DNA of 64,000 bases from Bacteroidales bacterium (GTDB lineage Bacteria; Bacteroidota; Bacteroidia; Bacteroidales; UBA12077), in assembly GCA_027859205.1 (NCBI GenBank), contig JAQIBH010000202.1, positions 1 to 64,000 of the forward strand, given 5' to 3'. Both the position numbers and the translations under genes were made by a program. Positions 53,889-62,642 of the stretch are shown here, piece after piece. The notes under the pieces were generated by a model, which made no database searches, was not told where the DNA came from, and saw only the letters and a program-made list of their open reading frames with translations. Position 1 is the stretch's first letter. Each line of letters starts with the position of its first letter.

Positions 53889-54572
53889 CTATAAAACTTT
53901 CTTTATATTTTCAGTTACAATATGACCATCAAATAATTGGACAATCCTATGTGCTTTTTCAGCATCTGAAGGCGAGTGAGTAACCATTACAATAGTTGTA
54001 CCTTCGTTATTTAATTCACTTAGTAAATTCATCACTTCTTCCCCATTTGCTGAGTCTAAGTTACCTGTAGGTTCATCAGCTAATATTAATTTTGGATTAG
54101 TAACAACAGCTCTCGAAATAGCAACACGTTGCTGTTGTCCTCCTGATAATTGTTGTGGAAAGTGCTTTTTACGATGCGACATTTTCATTCTGTCAAGAAC
54201 TTCTTCAACTCGCTTTTTCCTTTCAGATGAAGGCATATTTAAGTATAACAATGGAAGTTCCACGTTTTCATATACAGTAAGTTCATCAATTAAGTTAAAA
54301 CTCTGAAAAACAAATCCAATATTTGATTTTCTTAAGTTTGTTCTTTGACGTTCTGAATGCTTCGAAACTTCTTGATCAGTAAAATGCAATTCACCTGCAG
54401 ATGGATTATCTAATAATCCAAGGATGTTTAATAAAGTTGATTTCCCACATCCTGATGGTCCCATTATAGCTACGAATTCTCCAGATTCGATATTCAAATT
54501 TACTTTGTTCAGAGCAGTAGTTTCTACTTCGTCTGTTCTGAAAACTTTTACTAATTCATTAGTTTTAATCAT
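53889..54572 (-). CDS. ABC transporter ATPase (MacB/LolD type)
   Basis: A 227-residue ABC ATPase. Walker A GPSGCGKSTLLNILG (about residues 38-52), Q-loop VFQSFNLID, signature LSGGQQQRVAISRA (about 141-154), Walker B LILADEPTGNLDS (about 162-174) and H-loop TIVMVTHSP. The sequence type is that of ATPases paired with FtsX/MacB permeases. It lies 36 bases after the HlyD-family adaptor gene but no permease gene follows, so its permease is encoded elsewhere or was lost. Confidence 0.93.
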   Translation of the reverse strand: MIKTNELVKVFRTDEVETTALNKVNLNIESGEFVAIMGPSGCGKSTLLNILGLLDNPSAGELHFTDQEVSKHSERQRTNLRKSNIGFVFQSFNLIDELTVYENVELPLLYLNMPSSERKKRVEEVLDRMKMSHRKKHFPQQLSGGQQQRVAISRAVVTNPKLILADEPTGNLDSANGEEVMNLLSELNNEGTTIVMVTHSPSDAEKAHRIVQLFDGHIVTENIKKVL

Positions 54573-54608
54573 GACTGTAAAGTTTTAATTACTATTTTAT
54601 ATAATCTA

Positions 54609-55862
54609 TTATTTTAATATTAATTGATCTACATCATTAAAGTTATCGTAACTTGATACTACTACTTGCTCACCTGGTTGTAATCCTTCAAGAACTTCAT
54701 AATATCTAGGATTTTGACGTCCTATCGAAATACTTCTTTTTACTGCAAGATTTCCGTCTTCATTCACAACATAAACCCATTGTCCACCGGTACTTTGGTA
54801 AAATCCACCTCGAGGTATAAGTACAGCTTGTTTAGATTCTCCTAATTCAATTTTTACTCTAAAGGTCTGACCAATTCTTATCTGGCTTGGTTTTTCCGAA
54901 GTGAATATCATGTCAACAGCAAATCTTCCATTGTTAACTTCAGGATATACTTTGTCAATTTCAAGGGTGTAAGATGACCCTGCAAAATCGAAACTTCCGG
55001 GAAGTCCTTTTCGCACTCTTGCAATATAATGCTCATCTATTTCAACCCTTAATTTATAATTATCAAGTATGTTAATTGCACCTATTCTAAAACCATAACC
55101 AATAACTTGTCCAATTTCAGGGACTAAACTTGCCAATTCACCATTAACAGGTGCTTTCACATTTAGGTTATCCATTCTACCTTGAGTTATTTTAAGGTTT
55201 TGTTGCATACCTTCAATTTGAGCTTCCATCGCTTTTATTCGTACTTTTCTATAAATAGAATCACTTTTTAAGGCTTCTTTAAAAAGATTAAATTGTTGTT
55301 TTGTTGCACTATAAAGTTCAAAAGATTGATCAAAAACTTCCTTTGATATATGCTCGTCTGCTAGCATTTGCATATTATAATCATACTGCCTTTTTTGCAT
55401 TTTAAGCTGACGTTCTGTTTCAATAAGAGTTTGCTTTCGATTAATAGTCTGTAATTCCAATTGAATTTTGGTATTTTCAAATTCATTAATTGATGTTGAA
55501 ACCATAGCTTCATTATTAGAGATTTCGAGAATTAAACCTGTATTACTTAAACGTATAATTACATCGCCCTTTTTTACCATAGTACCCTCATCAATCAATA
55601 TTTCCTCTACTCTTCCACCTTCAATTGCATCAAGGAAAATTGTGCTTATTGGTTCAACAGTTCCAATTTGTGGTATATAATCTTTAAACTCGCTTTCGAT
55701 AATTGATTCAATGGTAATTTTTTCTTTTTCAACGTTTAATTTTGAACTTTTATCACCAAAAAATATATTATAAGCAACCAAGAGAATTAAAACACTCCCG
55801 ACTGTAATCCAGATTGTCTTTTTATTAAGCCATTTATGTTTTTTTTCTATTACTTTATCCAT
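54609..55862 (-). CDS. HlyD-family efflux adaptor (membrane fusion protein)
   Basis: A 417-residue periplasmic adaptor with one N-terminal membrane segment (about residues 17-33: WITVGSVLILLVAYNIF). A lipoyl/barrel-sandwich half (about 65-95, EILIDEGTMVKKGDVIIRL) is followed by a long alpha-hairpin (about 100-215), the second lipoyl half (NVKAPVNGELASLVPEIGQ) and a beta-barrel (about 245-350). It connects an inner-membrane ABC exporter to an outer-membrane channel. First gene of the operon behind the sigma-54 promoter at 55903-55922. Confidence 0.9.
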   Translation of the reverse strand: MDKVIEKKHKWLNKKTIWITVGSVLILLVAYNIFFGDKSSKLNVEKEKITIESIIESEFKDYIPQIGTVEPISTIFLDAIEGGRVEEILIDEGTMVKKGDVIIRLSNTGLILEISNNEAMVSTSINEFENTKIQLELQTINRKQTLIETERQLKMQKRQYDYNMQMLADEHISKEVFDQSFELYSATKQQFNLFKEALKSDSIYRKVRIKAMEAQIEGMQQNLKITQGRMDNLNVKAPVNGELASLVPEIGQVIGYGFRIGAINILDNYKLRVEIDEHYIARVRKGLPGSFDFAGSSYTLEIDKVYPEVNNGRFAVDMIFTSEKPSQIRIGQTFRVKIELGESKQAVLIPRGGFYQSTGGQWVYVVNEDGNLAVKRSISIGRQNPRYYEVLEGLQPGEQVVVSSYDNFNDVDQLILK

Positions 55863-55902
55863 TATTAAGAATTTTGTAAGATTAATTTAAGTTCGGTCAT
55901 CA

Positions 55903-55922
55903 TTATGCATGAACTATGCCAA
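55903..55922 (-). promoter_or_regulatory. Sigma-54 promoter for the HlyD-ABC operon
   Basis: Read on the minus strand: TTGGCATAGTTCATGCATAA. It has TTGGCA at -24 and TGCAT at -12 with the required GG-N10-GC spacing. Transcription would start at about 55895, 33 bases before the HlyD ATG. Confidence 0.75.
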
Positions 55923-55986
55923 AATATTTACAGATGTGTATTTCAGCGTGTTACAGTGATTTTTGAGTTGGGCTTAAATTTGAAAC

Positions 55987-56024
55987 TGTTCGAAAATGTA
56001 ACAGGTATAGTACGAATACGTACA
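55987..56024 (-). promoter_or_regulatory. Candidate enhancer sites for an NtrC-type activator (pair B)
   Basis: TGTTCG at 55987 (within the dyad CTGTT...AACAG, 55986-56004) and the palindrome GTACGAATACGTAC (56010-56023) are 22 bases apart. The first lies 67 bases upstream of the -24 GG. A single half-site ATTCGTAC (56102-56109) lies between them and the adjacent NtrC-type gene, which is the likely activator. Confidence 0.6.
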
Positions 56025-56187
56025 CTTGATTTTGTCAACTTTAATTAATTCATTTTTTTCTTCGTTATAATAATTTTATCATCAAATAGCCTACCTTAAA
56101 TATTCGTACTTTTGTATTCAAATTAAATTGTATATTTACAATTGATTCAAATTTACTATTAGTTTAATTATATAGAACATACTTATT

Positions 56188-57564
56188 ATGAGCGAAAAGG
56201 TTGGCAAAATACTGGCAATTGATGATAATGAAGATATATTGTTTGCGTTAAAATTATTACTTAAAAATCATGTAGAGTTAGTTCAAACAGAAACGAATCC
56301 TGAAAGAATTCCTGAACTATTGCATAACGAAAATTATGATGTGATTTTGCTTGACATGAATTTCACAAAAGATGCAATTAGTGGTCAAGAGGGATTTGAT
56401 TGGTTATCAAAAATAGTTGAAATTGAACCGGATTCAGTTGTTGTGTTTATAACAGCGTATGGCGACGCTGAAAAAGCTGTAAAAGCCATAAAGCTGGGCG
56501 CAACTGATTTTGTTTTGAAACCATGGCAAAATGAAAAATTGCTTGCAACTATATCATCAGCAATAAAGCTTAGTAGATCAAAGAGTGAAGCGACCGATTT
56601 AAGATCGAAACAAAAAGAAATAAGTGCTATTCAAGATCAACCATTTCATGAGTTTATTGGTAATTCACCAGAGATGCACCAAGTGTTCTCTACTATTAAT
56701 AAAGTAGCAAAAACAGATGCAAATATTTTTATCCTTGGTGAAAATGGAACAGGAAAAGAGCTTGTTGCAAGAGCATTGCATCGTAACTCTCTAAGAAAAG
56801 ATGAAGTGTTTATTAGTGTAGATCTTGGTTCAATTGCTGAAACCTTATTTGAAAGTGAGCTTTTCGGTCATGTGAGAGGAGCATTTACAGATGCAAAGAA
56901 TGATAAACCCGGACGTTTTGAAATTGCTTCGGGCGGTACACTTTTTCTTGACGAATTGGGGAATCTATCATTACCGATGCAAGCAAAATTATTAACGGTA
57001 CTTGAAAGACGGGAAATAACAAGAGTAGGAGCCAATAAACCTAGTCCAATTGATGTAAGATTAATTTGTGCTACAAATACCAATATTCATCAAATGATTC
57101 AAGACGAATCATTTAGACAAGATTTACTGTATAGAATTAATACAGTTGAAATTCATCTTCCACCTTTACGTGAAAAAGTAAGTGATATTTCGTTGCTGGC
57201 AGATCATTTCTTGGGCGTTTACTTAAAAAAATATCGTAAAAAAATTAAAGGTATAAGTGCTGAAGCAATGAAAAAACTAAATCAGTATCAATGGCCGGGA
57301 AATGTTCGAGAATTACAACATGCCCTTGAAAGAGCTGTTATTATGAGTGATTCGGATACTTTGCAAGCTGAAGACTTTTTACTTACTACTCGTAATGAAA
57401 AGGTAGCTGAAATTGAAATCGATACTTATAATTTAGATGAAGTAGAGAAAAACATAATTGTTAAAGTATTAAAACAAAATCAAGGTAATGTTACCCAGGC
57501 CGCTACAGTTCTTGGACTAACAAGGACATCTTTGTATAGAAGAATGGAAAAATATGGTCTTTAA
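56188..57564 (+). CDS. NtrC-family sigma-54-dependent response regulator
   Basis: A 458-residue activator. Receiver domain (about residues 5-125; DDNED, acceptor Asp in ILLDMNFT, Lys in VLKPWQ). AAA+ domain (about 150-385; Walker A GENGTGKELVARALH, Walker B GGTLFLDELGNLS, sensor R in LREKVSDI). The sigma-54 contact loop reads GAFTDA in place of GAFTGA, a variant that is common in this phylum. The C-terminal Fis-type helix-turn-helix (about 425-458) is GNVTQAATVLGLTRTSLYRR. Its partner kinase overlaps it by 11 bases. Divergent from the HlyD operon, its probable target. Confidence 0.95.
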   Translation: MSEKVGKILAIDDNEDILFALKLLLKNHVELVQTETNPERIPELLHNENYDVILLDMNFTKDAISGQEGFDWLSKIVEIEPDSVVVFITAYGDAEKAVKAIKLGATDFVLKPWQNEKLLATISSAIKLSRSKSEATDLRSKQKEISAIQDQPFHEFIGNSPEMHQVFSTINKVAKTDANIFILGENGTGKELVARALHRNSLRKDEVFISVDLGSIAETLFESELFGHVRGAFTDAKNDKPGRFEIASGGTLFLDELGNLSLPMQAKLLTVLERREITRVGANKPSPIDVRLICATNTNIHQMIQDESFRQDLLYRINTVEIHLPPLREKVSDISLLADHFLGVYLKKYRKKIKGISAEAMKKLNQYQWPGNVRELQHALERAVIMSDSDTLQAEDFLLTTRNEKVAEIEIDTYNLDEVEKNIIVKVLKQNQGNVTQAATVLGLTRTSLYRRMEKYGL

Positions 57565-58918
57565 GAATTTCAGATTTGTAGCAATATTTAGAATACTGTT
57601 GTTAACTGCAACAATATTTCTTTTTTTTTATACTATAACATTGGAGTATCTTATTACACCATTTTTAGTAGCACTTATTATAATATTCCAGATATACCTT
57701 ATCTTTAAATATTTGGATAAAACAAATAGAGATCTCGCTAGCTTTCTTGAATCAATACGTTTTTCCGAGTTTACAAGATCGTTCAAAATCGAAGGTATGG
57801 GATCATCATTTGATGAGCTCAATAAAGCCTTTAATGATGTAATTAAAGATTTCCAAAAAGTCCGTTCTGAAAAAGAAGAGCAATATCAATATTTTCAAAA
57901 TCTTGTAAGAAATATTGATGTAAGTATTATTACTTATCAACGTGACGGTAAAGTTGATATGGTTAACAGCTCTTTCAAAAAACTATTTCAGATTAATTCA
58001 GTAAAAAACATTCATGATTTAAACAGTATAAGCCCAGATTTGGTAAATACACTTATAAAACTCACTCCTGGCAAAAGTTGTCTTGTGAAAATTCAAGAAG
58101 AGGATGACATTTTGCAACTTGCAGTTTCGGGAACGGAATTTAAAATAATGGATAAAAGTATTTTACTTGTTACTATTAAAAATATTCAAAGTGTTTTAGA
58201 AGATCAAGAAACTGAAAGTTGGCAAAAGTTAATCCGTGTTCTTACGCATGAAATAATGAATTCAATTACACCTATTTCTTCAATTTCTTCAACTTTAGAC
58301 TTAATGTTTAAACAAGCTATAAACGATAATACAACACCTGATAGAGAAGCAATTGAAGAAGCACATATGGCTATTAAAACAATATATAATAGGAGTAATG
58401 GATTGTTGCATTTTGTTGACACTTATAGAAATTTAACAAAAATTCCTAAACCTAATTTTAGAATAGCTAAAGTTAAAGAAGTATTTGATGATATTCAAAT
58501 GTTAGTTCAAGAGGAAATCAAAGCAAAAAATGTAGAATATTCTATATCAATAATGCCTGAATCACTTGAATTTAATGCCGATACTGAGTTAATTGAACAA
58601 GTTTTAATTAATCTTATAAAAAATGCGATTCACGCTCTGGAAAGTACAGATTTGCCAGTATTGCAAATTAAAGCATTCTACAATAAGAGAGGTAGAGTAA
58701 CAATCCAGGTAATTGATAATGGTCAGGGAATACTTAAAGATGTTTTAGATAAAATTTTCATACCGTTCTTTACAACAAAGCCAAAAGGTTCTGGTATTGG
58801 ATTAAGTCTTTCTAAACAAATAATGAGATTGCATAGTGGATCAATAACAGCAAAATCGGAAATTGAAGAGATGCTTGATGGAAAAAAACGAGGTTCTACT
58901 TTTACTTTAACTTTTTAA
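57554..58918 (+). CDS. NtrB-type sensor histidine kinase
   Basis: A 454-residue membrane sensor with two N-terminal transmembrane helices separated by a short loop (about residues 8-26 and 31-49), a PAS-like domain (about 105-210) and a kinase core. The H-box is RVLTHEIMNSITPISSIS (about 231-248), and the HATPase domain shows NLIKNAIHAL, DNGQGI and GSGIGLSLSKQIM. The long insert between the H-box and X region is typical of NtrB/PilS-like kinases. Its last base abuts the convergent RibBA stop with no gap. Confidence 0.93.
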   Translation: MVFKNFRFVAIFRILLLTATIFLFFYTITLEYLITPFLVALIIIFQIYLIFKYLDKTNRDLASFLESIRFSEFTRSFKIEGMGSSFDELNKAFNDVIKDFQKVRSEKEEQYQYFQNLVRNIDVSIITYQRDGKVDMVNSSFKKLFQINSVKNIHDLNSISPDLVNTLIKLTPGKSCLVKIQEEDDILQLAVSGTEFKIMDKSILLVTIKNIQSVLEDQETESWQKLIRVLTHEIMNSITPISSISSTLDLMFKQAINDNTTPDREAIEEAHMAIKTIYNRSNGLLHFVDTYRNLTKIPKPNFRIAKVKEVFDDIQMLVQEEIKAKNVEYSISIMPESLEFNADTELIEQVLINLIKNAIHALESTDLPVLQIKAFYNKRGRVTIQVIDNGQGILKDVLDKIFIPFFTTKPKGSGIGLSLSKQIMRLHSGSITAKSEIEEMLDGKKRGSTFTLTF

Positions 58919-60178
58919 CTAATTGTCTTTTTTTATTGTTTTAATATTGACAAGTTCTAAGGTATGACCCATTTTTTGTCTTTTTGTTTCTAAATAAAAT
59001 TTGTTGTGCTCATTGGGTTCAATTTCTAAAGGAATATTATCGATAACTATTAAACCATATGCTTCAAGACCTTTTCTTTTTATAGGATTATTAGTTAAAA
59101 GTCTTATTTTTCCTAGCCCTAGCTCTCTTAATATACTTGCGCCAACGCCATAATCTCTTTCATCATCTGCAAAGCCAAGTTCAATATTTGCTTCCACAGT
59201 ATCTCGTCCTTCTTCTTGTAGTTTATAAGCTTTCATTTTATTAAAAAGGCCAATTCCTCGTCCTTCTTGGTTCATATAAACTATAGCTCCTTTTCCTGCT
59301 TTATCAATCATTTTCATTGCCTCGTGTAATTGTTGGCCACAATCACAACGCATTGACCCAAAAATATCACCCGTAACACACGATGAGTGTACTCTAACAC
59401 AAACAGGTTCTTCTTTTGTCCATTCGCCTTTTATTAGAGCCACATGTTCCAGTCCATTTGATATTTGTTTAAATGGAATTAAATTAAAAGTACCATAAGC
59501 TGTAGGTAGTTTTACTTGGACTCCCTTTTCAACTAAACTGTCTTCTTTTAATCTATATTTAATTAGATCTGCAATTGAAATTATTTTAAGATTGAATTTC
59601 TCTGCAATTTTATATAACTCCGGCATTCTAGCCATTGTACCATCTTCATTCATTATTTCTACTAGAGCCCCACCAGGTTTTAAACCAGCAAGAATTGTTA
59701 AATCCACAACTGCTTCCGTATGTCCTGCTCTTCGAATAACTCCTCTTTGTCTTGCTTTAAGGGGAAAAATATGTCCTGGCCTACCTAACTCTTCCGGTTT
59801 TGTAGCTGGATCAACCAAAGCTTTAATAGTTTTAGCTCTGTCGGAAGTAGAAATACCAGTTGTGCAGCCATGACCGTTTAAATCGACAGAAACAGTAAAA
59901 GGTGTAGCGTGTAAGGCAGTATTATTACCAACCATTAACTCTAGTTCCAACTCTTCACATCTGTCTTCTGGAAGTGGTGCACATATTAATCCTCTTCCGT
60001 GTGTAGCCATAAAATTTACAATTTCGGGAGTTATAGTTTCTGCAGCAACGACAAAATCACCTTCATTCTCTCTATCTTCGTCATCTACTACAATAATCAC
60101 TTTCCCAGCTTTGATATCTTCAACAGCCTCTTCTATTGTATTTAGTTTTGACTGCGTATTATCTTGATTATTAGACAT
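58919..60178 (-). CDS. ribBA: Bifunctional DHBP synthase/GTP cyclohydrolase II
   Basis: A 419-residue enzyme for the first two steps of riboflavin synthesis. The N-terminal RibB domain (about residues 12-215) shows [12 protein letters not shown] (acidic metal loop), [11 protein letters not shown] and [11 protein letters not shown]. The C-terminal RibA domain (about 220-410) has the zinc cysteines in [17 protein letters not shown] and the catalytic region NQEGRGIGL. Both halves look intact. Convergent with the histidine kinase gene with zero spacing. Confidence 0.97.
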   Translation of the reverse strand: MSNNQDNTQSKLNTIEEAVEDIKAGKVIIVVDDEDRENEGDFVVAAETITPEIVNFMATHGRGLICAPLPEDRCEELELELMVGNNTALHATPFTVSVDLNGHGCTTGISTSDRAKTIKALVDPATKPEELGRPGHIFPLKARQRGVIRRAGHTEAVVDLTILAGLKPGGALVEIMNEDGTMARMPELYKIAEKFNLKIISIADLIKYRLKEDSLVEKGVQVKLPTAYGTFNLIPFKQISNGLEHVALIKGEWTKEEPVCVRVHSSCVTGDIFGSMRCDCGQQLHEAMKMIDKAGKGAIVYMNQEGRGIGLFNKMKAYKLQEEGRDTVEANIELGFADDERDYGVGASILRELGLGKIRLLTNNPIKRKGLEAYGLIVIDNIPLEIEPNEHNKFYLETKRQKMGHTLELVNIKTIKKDN

Positions 60179-60265
60179 TATGTATGTTTAAGGAATATTA
60201 TGTTTTTGCAAAAGTATAATAAGTGTTTATAATTCCATAGAAAAGACAATATAAATTAATATTGA

Positions 60266-61438
60266 TTATTTCCTTTTTGCTCTTTCCCAGTTTACCGATT
60301 GATTTTTTCTTATGAACCTAAATAAACCAATAATTTCTGAAAGATTCATTACGAAAAGGTAATAGGGAGCAAATAGAAGTTTAAAATTGATTTTCTTTGA
60401 TTGAAATATAGCCCCTAAAAGGACAAATAGATAAAAGATAATTTGAAGCAAAAATAAGATTGTGTAGAATCCGGCCCAGTTTTCATTTTTTGCGATAAAT
60501 AGATTAACAAAAAATAGTATTAATATAGAAAACGGAACCAATGTCCATCTAAAAACTTTATGAGAAATGTATTGAAAAGTTAATAAAGGATTTTTAAATG
60601 GATTTAATAGGCTGGGTAACCTACTTATGGTTTGAAAACCACCATAAGCTATTCTTGTTTTTCGTTTTAATTCTTCATGGATATTAATTGAAGCATCTTC
60701 TGTAGCAAATGCATTAGGTGCATATTTAATTCTATATCCTTTTTGAGCAATTCGTAATGAAATTATAAAATCATCAAGAATTGTATCATCTTCTATTTTA
60801 TTATACAAATTTGTTCGAATTGCAAAAAGCTCTCCTGCAGCTCCTAATGTTGAGTTTATTATTGATTCGGATTTTTTTATAAAAGATTCATATTTCCAAT
60901 AAATTCCTTCACCTGAATTAACTGCATTGTCCTTATTATTTATTGCAATTCTTTTCTCTCCAGCAACACAACCTACTTTTGAATTTCTAAATTCATTCAC
61001 AATTTGTCGAACTGCATCTGTATTTATCATGGAATTAGCATCAGAAAAAATCACAATTGGAGTTTTTACAAAATGTATAACCCTATTTAATGCTCCAATT
61101 TTACCTTTGCGTTCTTTGTTATGAATTACTCGTATATTATCAAATTTACTTAAGGCTTGTGGTGTTCCATCATCAGATCCGTCCGTAACCCAAATGTGAT
61201 GTAACTTTTCTTTTGGGTAATCTAAAGAAAATGAATTTTCAACTTTTTTATTGACAAATTCTAGTTCGTTGTAAGCTGCTATAAATAATGTTACTTCGGG
61301 TTCATAAATGGATTCTGAATCATAAGTGGCATTTTTCTTAAAAAAACGAAAAAATAAACTAACTATATATATCATAATAGGATATATAACATAAGAATAT
61401 AGTATAATTAACAGAAGCGTCCAGAATAAAATATACAC
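60266..61438 (-). CDS. Family 2 glycosyltransferase, membrane bound
   Basis: A 390-residue GT-A glycosyltransferase. A transmembrane helix begins the protein (about residues 2-25), the catalytic domain follows (about 48-280; VTLFIAAYNE, WVTDGSDDGT, FSDANSMINTDAV as the DxD-like site, and the D-x2-Q/R-x2-W-like region around DDFIISLRIAQKGYRI), and three hydrophobic helices lie at the C-terminus (about 300-375). This arrangement fits polysaccharide-building synthases. It starts four bases after the GT1 gene, so lptG, GT1 and GT2 form one minus-strand operon. Confidence 0.88.
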   Translation of the reverse strand: MYILFWTLLLIILYSYVIYPIMIYIVSLFFRFFKKNATYDSESIYEPEVTLFIAAYNELEFVNKKVENSFSLDYPKEKLHHIWVTDGSDDGTPQALSKFDNIRVIHNKERKGKIGALNRVIHFVKTPIVIFSDANSMINTDAVRQIVNEFRNSKVGCVAGEKRIAINNKDNAVNSGEGIYWKYESFIKKSESIINSTLGAAGELFAIRTNLYNKIEDDTILDDFIISLRIAQKGYRIKYAPNAFATEDASINIHEELKRKTRIAYGGFQTISRLPSLLNPFKNPLLTFQYISHKVFRWTLVPFSILILFFVNLFIAKNENWAGFYTILFLLQIIFYLFVLLGAIFQSKKINFKLLFAPYYLFVMNLSEIIGLFRFIRKNQSVNWERAKRK

Positions 61439-61442
61439 AGTT

Positions 61443-62642
61443 TTATCTAATAAAGTTTAAAATTTTTGATCCAATTTTCTCAAAATCAAAATGTTCTTGT
61501 ACAAAATCATGAGCATTCTCTCCAATATTATTTTGTATATCGGGATTATTTATAAGAGTAATTGTTGAATTTACAAAATCATTAATATTATTTGCTAATA
61601 TAATATTTTCATTATGTAAACAATTAATACCATCAGCAGCAATATTTGTTGCAATAATTGCTTTTTTTAAAGCCATGCCTTCGATTATTTTAACTCGCAT
61701 ACCGCTCCCCGAAAACAAAGGTACAATCATAGGTCCAGGAGATAGCATAAATTCATAAGCATTATTAACTTCGCCTAGAAATAAAATGTTTTTTCGTTCA
61801 AGTTTTTTCCGCAACCATTTAGGAGCATTTCGACCGGCTACATGTAACTTGATTTGAGGAAATGATTTTAATAACTCTGGCATACATTGGTCAATAAACC
61901 ATATCAGACCTTCTTGATTAGGAATCCAGTCGAGAGCTCCTATATAATTAATAGATTGTTCTGTTTTTAAATTGTCATCAATAATTTGAGTCTTTAATGA
62001 TTTAAAGTCAACACCAAAAGGTGAAATTAAAACAGGTTTGATATTCCCTAATTCATTATAAATAGTTGCATCTGTTTGGGAAATAGGTATTAAATAATCG
62101 TAAGTGTTAATCAAACTTTTTTCAAATTTTTGGAGTCTTTTAAATAATGACCTGAAGTATATCTTTTTAAGATTTGACGACGTTTCTTCGTAATTTCTTT
62201 TCCAGATAAGAGATTCAATATTATGCGATCTGTATAAGATTTTCCCTTTAAAGTTTTTGCGTATTGTTTTAATATATTGAAGTACATATAATCCTTCTAT
62301 TTGCACAAAGTCAAATGAATTATTATTTAATGTTATTTCAAGTTTATTGTCAAATTTTTTAGAAATAAATCGTTGAGATATGTATGGCTTATTTGAAAAC
62401 AGAAAATTAAAAAAAAGTTTTAACAAATAGATTTTTGTATTTACGCTAACTCCATTTATTTCCAGATAGTTTTCATATTTATTTTTAACAATATCATTCT
62501 TATTAAAATGTTTATGAGTGATCATATTTAATAGATGAACTTTATGACCGTTTCTGATATATGCTTTTGTTAAACTAAGAATAGCCAAAGATCCTCCATC
62601 AGGGGGGAATATTGCCTTATTTGCAATTTGTAAAATATTCAT
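61443..62642 (-). CDS. Family 1/4-type glycosyltransferase
   Basis: A 399-residue GT-B glycosyltransferase. N-terminal PPDGGSLAILSLTKAYIRNGH (about residues 13-33, G-rich acceptor-side loop) and a C-terminal donor-binding half with INYIGALDWIPNQEGLIWFI (about 230-249), LHVAGR, and VPLFSGSGMRVKIIEGMALKKAII (around 315-338, E of the E-x7-E region). Substrate unknown; co-transcribed with a family 2 enzyme and lipopolysaccharide-transport gene, so a role in surface glycan assembly is likely. Confidence 0.88.
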   Translation of the reverse strand: MNILQIANKAIFPPDGGSLAILSLTKAYIRNGHKVHLLNMITHKHFNKNDIVKNKYENYLEINGVSVNTKIYLLKLFFNFLFSNKPYISQRFISKKFDNKLEITLNNNSFDFVQIEGLYVLQYIKTIRKNFKGKILYRSHNIESLIWKRNYEETSSNLKKIYFRSLFKRLQKFEKSLINTYDYLIPISQTDATIYNELGNIKPVLISPFGVDFKSLKTQIIDDNLKTEQSINYIGALDWIPNQEGLIWFIDQCMPELLKSFPQIKLHVAGRNAPKWLRKKLERKNILFLGEVNNAYEFMLSPGPMIVPLFSGSGMRVKIIEGMALKKAIIATNIAADGINCLHNENIILANNINDFVNSTITLINNPDIQNNIGENAHDFVQEHFDFEKIGSKILNFIR

